From NCBI GenBank assembly GCA_021780275.1, contig JAJXZC010000546.1, forward strand, positions 1-5,474: 5,474 nt of DNA, read 5' to 3'. Both the position numbers and the translations under genes were made by a program. The notes beneath the pieces were generated by a model. That model made no database searches, was not told where the DNA came from, and was given only the letters and a program-made list of their open reading frames with translations. This document shows, piece by piece, positions 1-5,474 of the stretch (the first letter of the stretch is position 1; each line of letters starts with the position of its first letter). This stretch comes from Pseudomonadota bacterium. GTDB taxonomy: Bacteria; Pseudomonadota; Alphaproteobacteria; Parvibaculales; Parvibaculaceae.

Positions 1-1311
1 TTGCGAAGGTTCCTGCGCGCGCGAGACGATGCGTGCGTTCGCTGTCGCGGCGTCGGCGTCGGCGCGCGCATTCGCTTCTTCATAGCGCTTGAGGAAAGAT
101 TCAAGGAGCGAACGATTGGTCGTGGCGTCACGCTCCAGCGCGCGGAGCCTGACCTCGTCCTGGTTGAGCGTGCCCATGCGCGCCTGAAGCCGGATGAGGC
201 TCGCACGCAGCGAATTGACGCGGGCGGAGGCAACGCGGGCCTCGTTCTCCAGACCCTGAACGATCTTGTTCACTTCCTTCTCGATCTGCCGGTCGAGATC
301 GTCGAGGTTGGCCTGCGCTTCCATCATCTTGGGATGCGTTGGGAGCAGCGTCTCCGACATCTGGGCGATCTGGGCCCTGAGCGCGACCTCCTGCTGGCGC
401 AGGTTCTGGATCAGCGGAGACTGAAGAACGGCAGCGGCCGAATTGACCGAACTGCCGCTCGCGATGAGACTGCGCGCGTTCTGGAGTTTCGCCTCCGCCT
501 CCGCGCGGGCCGCCTCGGCGAGCGTCAGCTGCGAGTTGATGTCCGTGAGTTGCTGTTGGGGAACGGTCGATCCGTTGGTGAGGAAAAGTCCGGATTGGGC
601 GCGGAACGATTCCGCTGCCGCCTCGGAAGCCTGAACCTTCTTGCGCAGTTCCTCGATCTGCTGCGCGAGCCATTTGGTTGCTTCGCGATTTGTCGTGTTC
701 TTCTGATGGATCTGCTGGTCGATGTAGAGCTCGGCGAGCCGGTTGGGAACCAGGGCGGCCATGCGCGGGCTGGAGGAGGTGAATTCGATCGCGATGACGC
801 TCGAAGAACCCTTCTGATAGATGTTGAGATGACCGAGCACGATGTTGGCGATGTCGGATTCGTCGGGTGTGCCGCCGCCGATTCCGAGCAGCGCGAAGAT
901 GCGCCTTTTGAGGCCGTTGCGCAGGGCCGGGTTGAATTCAGGATCCTGATCGAGGCGAAGATCGCTCACGAGTTGCATCAGCAGCGGGCGCGAGGTCAGG
1001 ACCTGGATTTCACTCTGGACGGCGACGGAGTCGGGCGGCGGGGGCTGGTTGGCGGAGTCGAAATTCGAGATTTCGCCCGTGCGCGGCGAAAGAAGAACGC
1101 GCGTCTCGACCGTGTAGCTCGGCGTCACGGTGACGAGCCAGAGGAAGACAAGAGCCATCACGCTCGCAAAGGTGACGCCGATCAGTTCCTTGCGGGCCCA
1201 GATTCCGCGCAGCAATTCCCACGGCGATACATCGCCGGCCGATTGGGGGTCGGGCGACGAGCGTCGGCGGTCGCCGAAAGTCACAACTGGCGTGCTCGGA
1301 ATATTCGTCAT
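1..1311 (-). CDS. Wzz/GumC/ExoP-type polysaccharide chain-length determinant and export protein (3' end outside window)
   Basis: The reverse strand reads open from ATG at 1311 to the window edge, giving 437 residues without a stop. Residues 28-120 look like a Wzz domain: an amphipathic start near W31, one membrane helix at about 42-61, then a periplasmic start with a proline run at 90-93. Residues 205-280 and 300-420 are long Gln/Glu/Ala-rich coiled coils, with the family hallmark PTHPKM at 324-329. The visible end (ARIVSRAQEP, 426-435) resembles the proline-rich stretch just before the second membrane helix, so that helix and any C-terminal tyrosine autokinase lie off the left edge. Proteins of this family sit in the inner membrane, control polymer length and connect Wzy to the Wza-type exporter. 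Whether this one is a kinase fusion (ExoP-like) or a kinase-less Wzz cannot be told. An in-frame ATG at 1347 would add 12 residues. I prefer 1311 because GGAG lies just upstream, although its spacing is short. Confidence 0.92.
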   Translation of the reverse strand, partial: MTNIPSTPVVTFGDRRRSSPDPQSAGDVSPWELLRGIWARKELIGVTFASVMALVFLWLVTVTPSYTVETRVLLSPRTGEISNFDSANQPPPPDSVAVQSEIQVLTSRPLLMQLVSDLRLDQDPEFNPALRNGLKRRIFALLGIGGGTPDESDIANIVLGHLNIYQKGSSSVIAIEFTSSSPRMAALVPNRLAELYIDQQIHQKNTTNREATKWLAQQIEELRKKVQASEAAAESFRAQSGLFLTNGSTVPQQQLTDINSQLTLAEAARAEAEAKLQNARSLIASGSSVNSAAAVLQSPLIQNLRQQEVALRAQIAQMSETLLPTHPKMMEAQANLDDLDRQIEKEVNKIVQGLENEARVASARVNSLRASLIRLQARMGTLNQDEVRLRALERDATTNRSLLESFLKRYEEANARADADAATANARIVSRAQEPSQ

Positions 1312-1325
1312 GCGCTCCGCCCGCT

Positions 1326-1342
1326 GGAATGCCGGGCATTCC
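1326..1342. repeat. Perfect inverted repeat GGAATGCC-G-GGCATTCC, candidate operator
   Basis: Two 8-base arms (1326-1333 and 1335-1342) are exact reverse complements around a single central G; the match does not extend to the flanking base. It starts 14 bp upstream of the preferred ATG (1311) of the minus-strand chain-length gene, so it would lie in that gene's promoter or leader. Such a compact odd dyad fits a dimeric DNA-binding repressor site. It is less likely to work as an RNA hairpin because the one-base loop is too tight. If the alternative ATG at 1347 were used, the repeat would be inside the coding sequence. No specific regulator is recognised. Confidence 0.5.
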
Positions 1343-1517
1343 TTCATGGGCGACAGTAGACGGCCTTTTGGTAACGGAAGGTTTAACGCCGCGCGGCAAT
1401 TCTATCCAAGGGCAAGCAAACCAGTGGGTTATGGCTGACGGCGCCCGTCGGAGGCGGCAACCGCTTGCGAAAAATTAACCACTGAGGTCCTAACCTTCCA
1501 GACCAGCGGAATATCTC

Positions 1518-1522
1518 GAGGA
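1518..1522 (+). promoter_or_regulatory. Ribosome binding site of the export lipoprotein gene
   Basis: GAGGA lies 10 bases before ATG 1533 and decides this start. An earlier ATG at 1523 is in a different frame and directly abuts the site, so it cannot use it. Confidence 0.7.
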
Positions 1523-1532
1523 ATGTATAACC

Positions 1533-2102
1533 ATGGCTCGCCGCGGCATACACGCGTTGCTGCTTTCTGTGCTTGTCGCGGGGGTCCTGGCGGGCTGCGC
1601 GACCCGCGGCATCGTGGGCGAACGCCCGATTGATGAGGCGAATGAACCCTATCTGCTCGACAGCGGCGACAAGCTGCGCGTGACCGTCTTCGGCCAACCC
1701 GATCTCAGCGGCGATTTCACGGTCGATGGCGGCGGCAATATTGCGATCCCGCTCATCCCGCCCGTGCAGGCGCGCGGCCTCACGACGGCCGAGCTTCAAT
1801 CGTCCATGGCGGAGGCTCTGGGCAAGACCCTCCTGCGCAATCCCAACGTCAGCGTTCAGGTCACGGAGTTCCGTCCCTTCTTCATCCTCGGTGAGGTGCA
1901 GAAGGCAGGGCAGTATCCCTATGTCAGCGGCATGACGGTGCAGAGTGCGGTCGCGATCGCCGGGGGCTTCTCCTATCGCGCCGATCAGGACACGGTTCAT
2001 ATCACGCGCAAGCGCGGCGACAAGCTTGTGGAGATGGACGTCGACACCGGAGCGCCGGTGCGTCCGGGTGATACAATTCTCGTCGGGGAGCGGTATTTCT
2101 GA
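1533..2102 (+). CDS. Wza-like (OPX family) polysaccharide export lipoprotein, short form
   Basis: This 189-residue protein begins with a lipoprotein signal peptide: positively charged start (R3, R4), hydrophobic core at 8-20 and a lipobox L19-A20-G21 before C22. The residue after the cysteine is Ala, so Lol sorting to the outer membrane is expected. Residues about 38-112 form a Poly_export (PES) domain, with the typical opening YLLDSGDKLRVTVFGQPDLS and a later NPNVSVQV strand. Residues about 113-165 form one SLBB-type domain with FFILGEVQKAGQYPY. The protein ends soon after, at a RPGDTILVGERYF tail. Full-length Wza is about twice as long, with more domains and a C-terminal helix forming the outer-membrane pore. 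None of that is present here, so this is a short OPX protein. It would form the periplasmic exit ring that docks on the Wzz-like protein encoded divergently. It is the first gene of the plus-strand operon, and its stop overlaps the next start by one base (TGATG). Confidence 0.93.
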   Translation: MARRGIHALLLSVLVAGVLAGCATRGIVGERPIDEANEPYLLDSGDKLRVTVFGQPDLSGDFTVDGGGNIAIPLIPPVQARGLTTAELQSSMAEALGKTLLRNPNVSVQVTEFRPFFILGEVQKAGQYPYVSGMTVQSAVAIAGGFSYRADQDTVHITRKRGDKLVEMDVDTGAPVRPGDTILVGERYF

Positions 2103-3304
2103 TGACCGCACCCTCTGTGCCCGTTGCCTCCGAGCCGCTTCGCGTTCTCCACGTTCTGCGCGCACCGCTGGGCGGGCTCTTTCGTCACGTCTTCGACCTC
2201 GCCGAAGGGCAGGCCGCCGCGGGGCTTGCGGTCGGTGTTGTCATGGGCGAGGAGCCGCGCGACGCGGTCGCGATGGCGCGGGCGCAGGAGCTCGCGGCGC
2301 GATGCTCGCTCGGAACGCATGTCGTGCCCATGCGGCGCATGCCGGGTCTTGGCGATGGATTGAATCTCTTGCGTCTTGCCGCGTGCGTGCGGCGGCTCCG
2401 CCCCGACATCATCCACGGTCACGGCGCCAAGGGTGGCGCCTATGTCCGGTTACTTCCGGGCTTCGTGGGCGGAATGCGCGTTTATACGCCGCATGGCGGC
2501 GCGCTGCATTTTGACCCGCGCACAATCCAGGGGATGGCCTTCTTCGCGGCCGAGCGCCTTATGCGCCGGTGGACCGACGGTTTCATTTTCGAATCCGATT
2601 TTGGGCTCAGAATGTTCACCGCGAAAATCGGCGAGCCATCGGCGCCTTCGATCGTCATCCGCAATGGCGTGACGGAAGAGGAGTTCGCTCCGGTGGAACG
2701 CGCCGCCGACGCGGCCGATTTTGTCTTCATTGGCGAACTTCGGATGCTGAAAGGCGTTGGAACGCTCATCGAGGCTGTGTCGAGCATCCGGACGCCGGTC
2801 GGGGTCTGCATCGTCGGTTCGGGGTCGGACCGCGCGGTCTTCGAGGACATGGCCCGCAAGGCGCCGGCTCATGTCAGGATCGAGTTCAAGGGCGCCATGC
2901 CCGCCCGGGAGGCCTTCGCGCTCGGACGTGCCGTCGTTCTGCCGTCCCATCATGAATCGCTGCCATATGTGGCGCTGGAAGCGGCGGCGGCGGGCATGCC
3001 TCTGATCGCGACGCGCGTCGGCGGAATTCCGGAGATTTTCGGTCCCGATGCCGGCCGGCTCGTGTCGCCGGGCGTCGCCCATGCCCTCGCGGCTGCACTG
3101 GTCGGCGCGATCAGCGATCGCGAGGACATGGCGCGCCTTGCCGAAAGGCTCCGCGTCCGCGTTCACAGCGGGTTCAGCGTGACCGGCATGGTGGGCGGCG
3201 TCATCGAATTCTATCGGGGCTTGCGCGAGCCGGCCCTCATCCGCCAACCGGCGGACACGGCTCAGCTTCCGATCGCGCGCATGCGTGAGGGACTTCCGAG
3301 ATGA
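2102..3304 (+). CDS. GT4-family glycosyltransferase (GT-B fold)
   Basis: This 400-residue protein has no signal peptide or membrane helix and should act at the cytoplasmic face of the inner membrane. The N-terminal half has the GT-B acceptor-domain pattern: LRVLHVLRAPLGG at 13-25 with the Gly-Gly loop, DIIHGHGAKGG at 102-112 and the YTPHGG stretch (128-133) with H131. The C-terminal half has the nucleotide-sugar domain: IRNGV at 186-190, FIGELRMLKG at 209-218 (R214 and K217 where the family binds the donor phosphates) and the EX7E motif from E285 to E293 in HESLPYVALEAAAAG. The length is normal for the family. The reaction is transfer of a sugar from a nucleotide donor to a lipid-linked intermediate, probably with retention of configuration. 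Sugar and linkage cannot be read from sequence. The start has GGGGAG at 2085-2090, 11 bases upstream, and overlaps the preceding stop by one base. Its own end overlaps the next gene by four bases (ATGA), which indicates translational coupling. Confidence 0.93.
   Translation: MTAPSVPVASEPLRVLHVLRAPLGGLFRHVFDLAEGQAAAGLAVGVVMGEEPRDAVAMARAQELAARCSLGTHVVPMRRMPGLGDGLNLLRLAACVRRLRPDIIHGHGAKGGAYVRLLPGFVGGMRVYTPHGGALHFDPRTIQGMAFFAAERLMRRWTDGFIFESDFGLRMFTAKIGEPSAPSIVIRNGVTEEEFAPVERAADAADFVFIGELRMLKGVGTLIEAVSSIRTPVGVCIVGSGSDRAVFEDMARKAPAHVRIEFKGAMPAREAFALGRAVVLPSHHESLPYVALEAAAAGMPLIATRVGGIPEIFGPDAGRLVSPGVAHALAAALVGAISDREDMARLAERLRVRVHSGFSVTGMVGGVIEFYRGLREPALIRQPADTAQLPIARMREGLPR
3287..3292 (+). promoter_or_regulatory. 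Ribosome binding site fixing the phosphotransferase start
   Basis: GAGGGA ends 8 bases before ATG 3301, inside the end of the glycosyltransferase gene. It supports the long N-terminal form over the internal ATG codons at 3457 and 3493, which have no comparable site. Confidence 0.75.
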
Positions 3305-4863
3305 CCGGCGACAGCAGCCATTCGCCGGAAGGCTACCACGCGGCGTCGAGCGAGATCGCGGCCGAAGCGGGGCACGGTGCTGGCTCGTCGCGGCGCAGGC
3401 TGCAGCCCGGCGGACCGGCATCGCCCTCGCTCGACCGACCGGCTCATATTGTTTCGATGATTTCGCCCTCGGTCCTTGCCGGATCAATCCGGATGGTCGA
3501 CGCCGCGCTGATCGCGCTCACGGGGCTCGTGCTTTTCCATGGCTATCTCGGCGCCGACGTGCCGGTGCTGCGCTTCATCTACTACCCGACCATCATTGTT
3601 GGCGCGGCCCTTGCGGTCATCGGCTTCCAGCTTGGCGGCCTTTATCGCATCCCTGTGCTTCAGAGCATCGTCGTTCAGATCGGCCGCCTTGGAATCGCCT
3701 GGGGCGGCGTTGTCATCGCATTGATGGTGACAGGATTCCTGCTCAAGATTTCCGGCGACGTGTCGCGCGTCTGGTTTGTCGGCTGGGCCCTTTCGGCGCT
3801 CGTCGCCATGCTGCTGGCGCGCGCCTGGACCACGGCCTTGATCCGGTACTGGATGAAGACGGGCCGCCTTGAACGGCGCGTGGTCATTGTCGGTGGTGGA
3901 GAGCGCGGACAGCGGCTCATCGAGGCGCTGAAGGCATCCGTCGCCGCCGACATAAAGATTTGCGGGGTGTTCGACGACCGGAGCGACGAACGCGTTCCTG
4001 AAGCCATCGCCGGCTGCCCCAAACTTGGCACCGTCGACGAGCTCGTCCGCTTCGCCCGCTCGAACCGGATCGATCTTCTCATCATGGCGCTGCCGATGTC
4101 CGCGGAGCGGCGCGTCCTCGAAATGATGCGCAAGCTCTGGGTTCTGCCGGTGGACATTCGCTTGTCCGCGCTCGACGCACCGCTGCGCATGACGGCGGGA
4201 ACCTACAGCTATGTCGGCAATGTTCCGTTCTTCAACCTCTATGACAAGCCGCTTTCCGACTGGGACTATGTATTGAAGCTCATCGAGGATCGCTTCCTTG
4301 CCGCGCTCCTCCTGCTTCTGCTCTCGCCATTGCTCGCCTTGATCGCGATCGCGATCAAGCTCGACAGCAAGGGGCCGGTCTTCTTCAAGCAGCGCCGCTA
4401 TGGCTTCAACAACGAGTTGGTCGAGGTCTACAAGTTCAGGACGCTCAAGCATGGCCAGTCGGATGCGAATGCCGAAAGGCTGGTCACCGCCAATGACGAC
4501 CGCGTGACGCGGGTCGGTCGCTTTTTGCGGCGATCGAGCTTCGACGAACTGCCTCAGTTCATCACTGTCCTCAAGGGCGACATGTCGATCGTCGGCCCGC
4601 GTCCCCACGCGATTCTCGCCAAGGCCGGAGACGAACTCTACGGCGATGTGGTCGACGGATATTTTGCCCGCCACCGCGTCAAGCCGGGCATCACTGGCTG
4701 GGCGCAGATCAATGGCTGGCGCGGCGAGACGGATACGCATGAGAAGATCCAGCGGCGCACCGAATACGATCTCTACTACATCGAGAACTGGTCGCTGCTC
4801 CTCGATCTCTACATCATCCTGCGCACGCCCTTCGCGATGCTGCAGGGTGAAAATGCCTTTTGA
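3301..4863 (+). CDS. Undecaprenyl-phosphate sugar-1-phosphate transferase, WcaJ/PssY type (probably glucose)
   Basis: This 520-residue polyprenyl-phosphate hexose-1-phosphate transferase is the likely initiating enzyme of repeat-unit synthesis. It would move a sugar phosphate from a UDP-sugar to undecaprenyl phosphate at the inner membrane. Residues 1-55 form a hydrophilic Ser/Ala/Gly/Arg-rich tail. Membrane helices follow at about 64-82, 92-113, 128-150 and 158-182. A Rossmann-like CoA_binding_3 domain begins at VVIVGGGERGQRLIEAL (194-210) and runs to about 300. The catalytic bacterial sugar transferase domain covers about 323-520. It has a re-entrant helix at 331-353 with the Ser342-Pro343 kink, a KFRT motif at 378-381, the Asp415-Glu416 catalytic dyad in SSFDELPQ, VGPRPH at 431-436 and KPGITGWAQINGWRGET at 461-477. 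This architecture matches the glucose-transferring WcaJ group (TIGR03023-like). Galactose or another sugar remains possible. The ATGA overlap with the preceding gene and the GAGGGA site fix the start. Confidence 0.94.
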   Translation: MTGDSSHSPEGYHAASSEIAAEAGHGAGSSRRRLQPGGPASPSLDRPAHIVSMISPSVLAGSIRMVDAALIALTGLVLFHGYLGADVPVLRFIYYPTIIVGAALAVIGFQLGGLYRIPVLQSIVVQIGRLGIAWGGVVIALMVTGFLLKISGDVSRVWFVGWALSALVAMLLARAWTTALIRYWMKTGRLERRVVIVGGGERGQRLIEALKASVAADIKICGVFDDRSDERVPEAIAGCPKLGTVDELVRFARSNRIDLLIMALPMSAERRVLEMMRKLWVLPVDIRLSALDAPLRMTAGTYSYVGNVPFFNLYDKPLSDWDYVLKLIEDRFLAALLLLLLSPLLALIAIAIKLDSKGPVFFKQRRYGFNNELVEVYKFRTLKHGQSDANAERLVTANDDRVTRVGRFLRRSSFDELPQFITVLKGDMSIVGPRPHAILAKAGDELYGDVVDGYFARHRVKPGITGWAQINGWRGETDTHEKIQRRTEYDLYYIENWSLLLDLYIILRTPFAMLQGENAF

Positions 4864-4864
4864 C

Positions 4865-4868
4865 GAGG
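4865..4868 (+). promoter_or_regulatory. Ribosome binding site of the O-antigen ligase-like gene
   Basis: GAGG, directly after the phosphotransferase stop, lies 6 bases before ATG 4875 and selects that start. Confidence 0.65.
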
Positions 4869-4874
4869 CCGCGC

Positions 4875-5474
4875 ATGAACGGCTTTCCCCTCGAACCCGG
4901 ATTTGAACATCGCTCCTCGGCGCGGGTCTGGGGCCGGCGGGCAGGGGAGGTCCTGCTTTTTCTCGTGCTCGTGGCGGGTTTCTACCAGAAGAGCAAGGCG
5001 GGCCAGAGCCAGCCTGTGCCCTACGACCTCGCGCTCACCGGCTGCATGGGCCTGTTCTTCTTGCTTGGGCTGAAGCTGCCACGGGGCATCGTCTGGCCGG
5101 CGCTCTGCTGGGGGTTGGTGCTGATCGGCTACATGATCGGCGGCATGTCGGCGCCCTACATGGAAGTCGTGCAGGACTCGATCACGGTTTCGGCCTATCT
5201 CGTTTGCGCCTTCATCTTCTTCGCCAGCTATGTCTACGAAGCACCGGGCAAGCGTCTGCCCCTGCTTTTCAACGCCTATACGATCGCTGCCATTCTCGCC
5301 GCGATCTTCGGCATCGCCGGCTATTTCGGATATCTGCCGGGTGCGGAATTCACGAATTTCGGCCGCGCCACCGGCACCTTCAACGATCCGAACGTGTTCG
5401 GTCCCTTCCTCATCGCGCCGGCGCTTTATCTCGGTCTGCGCCTCAGCAAGGCGCGCGAGCCCAAGGCACTGCTC
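4875..5474 (+). CDS. O-antigen ligase/Wzy-like polysaccharide polymerase, membrane protein (3' end outside window)
   Basis: The frame from ATG 4875 stays open to the right edge, giving 200 residues. The start lies 11 bases after the previous stop and has a GAGG site. A short cytoplasmic head (1-23) is followed by hydrophobic segments at about 24-36, 51-67, 72-91, 103-120, 130-153 and 174-189, which predicts a polytopic inner-membrane protein. The stretch FGRATGTFNDPNVFGPFLI (162-180) is the recognisable signature of the O-antigen ligase/Wzy/ExoQ superfamily: an Arg, then GTF and the Asn-Asp-Pro-Asn turn entering a membrane helix. The large periplasmic loop and the C-terminal helices are beyond the window. 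In this operon the likely role is Wzy-type polymerisation of undecaprenyl-linked repeat units. A ligase role is possible but less likely beside Wza- and Wzz-type genes. Confidence 0.87.
   Translation, partial: MNGFPLEPGFEHRSSARVWGRRAGEVLLFLVLVAGFYQKSKAGQSQPVPYDLALTGCMGLFFLLGLKLPRGIVWPALCWGLVLIGYMIGGMSAPYMEVVQDSITVSAYLVCAFIFFASYVYEAPGKRLPLLFNAYTIAAILAAIFGIAGYFGYLPGAEFTNFGRATGTFNDPNVFGPFLIAPALYLGLRLSKAREPKALL

Larger units (their letters stand above)
1312..1532. promoter_or_regulatory. Divergent intergenic region, presumed promoters for both transcription units
   Basis: This 221-bp gap lies between the divergent starts of the chain-length gene (minus) and the export lipoprotein gene (plus), so promoters for both should lie here. 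It is visibly richer in A and T than the flanking genes around 1366-1387, 1398-1432 and 1470-1497. For the plus-strand operon a weak sigma-70-like pair is possible: TTGCGA at 1465-1470 and CCTAAC at 1489-1494, 18 bp apart, a poor match at the -10. No convincing pair was found for the minus-strand gene. The region also holds a perfect inverted repeat (1326-1342), the 10-bp palindrome GCCGCGCGGC (1388-1397), a small hairpin GACGG-CGC-CCGTC (1437-1449) and several TAAC motifs. The promoter function is inferred from gene layout; the exact elements are uncertain. Confidence 0.55.

Noticed and set aside
1..1359. Long plus-strand open frame of 452 residues opposite the chain-length gene
   Set aside because: Its translation is Arg/Asp/Gly-rich with no recognisable domain. 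The opposite strand encodes a clear Wzz/GumC protein with PTHPKM and coiled coils. Open antisense frames are common in GC-rich genes.
1454..1469. Possible sigma-54 promoter ending in TTGC
   Set aside because: The invariant GG is not at the required 10-base spacing from GC; the bases at that position are CG.
1526..1531. TATAAC as a -10 promoter element
   Set aside because: It lies directly before ATG 1533, so a transcript starting from it would begin inside the coding sequence, and there is no suitable -35 upstream.
1383..2165. Minus-strand open frame of 260 residues across the divergent spacer and export gene
   Set aside because: It is antisense to a well-supported lipoprotein gene and its sequence is unlike any family I know.
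2424..2441. GGCGCC-AAGGGT-GGCGCC repeat that could form a hairpin
   Set aside because: It lies within the glycosyltransferase gene and encodes the expected glycine-rich GAKGGA motif, so coding constraint explains it.
2450..3487. Minus-strand open frame of 345 residues
   Set aside because: It is antisense to the glycosyltransferase and the start of the next gene, is low in hydrophobic structure and has no domain.
4341..4356. GATCGCGATCGCGATC palindromic repeat
   Set aside because: It lies inside the phosphotransferase gene and is explained by alternating Ile and Ala codons in the hydrophobic re-entrant helix.
3484..4740. Minus-strand open frame of 418 residues
   Set aside because: It is antisense to the phosphotransferase, has a composition typical of a GC-driven shadow frame and shows no motif.

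Overview
This window is part of a surface polysaccharide (exopolysaccharide or capsule) biosynthesis and export locus. The very GC-rich sequence, the codon choice, the tight ATGA/TGATG gene overlaps and the protein styles all suggest an alphaproteobacterium, most likely of the Hyphomicrobiales (Rhizobiales). I cannot name the genus from sequence alone.

Layout: a minus-strand gene fills 1-1311 and runs off the left edge. It encodes the N-terminal 437 residues of a Wzz/GumC/ExoP-type chain-length and export co-polymerase. A 221-bp divergent intergenic region (1312-1532) follows. It holds a perfect 8-1-8 inverted repeat (1326-1342), smaller palindromes and recurrent TAAC motifs. From 1533 a tightly packed plus-strand operon reads to the right edge. 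It contains a short Wza-like outer-membrane polysaccharide export lipoprotein (1533-2102), a GT4-family glycosyltransferase (2102-3304), a WcaJ-type undecaprenyl-phosphate sugar-1-phosphate transferase (3301-4863) and the first 200 residues of an O-antigen ligase/Wzy-like membrane polymerase (4875 onwards, truncated by the window).

Together these match a Wzx/Wzy-dependent pathway. The phosphotransferase would load the first sugar phosphate onto undecaprenyl phosphate at the inner membrane, and the GT4 enzyme would add a later sugar. The Wzy-like protein would polymerise repeat units in the periplasm. The Wzz-like protein would set chain length and bridge to the Wza-like exporter. A Wzx flippase, further glycosyltransferases and an outer-membrane barrel are not in view and would be expected nearby or elsewhere in the genome.

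I see no RNA gene, mobile element, CRISPR array or clear terminator. The gene content is of a known kind. The points most worth a second look are the short export lipoprotein that lacks its own outer-membrane pore segment, and the unexplained palindrome in the divergent promoter region.
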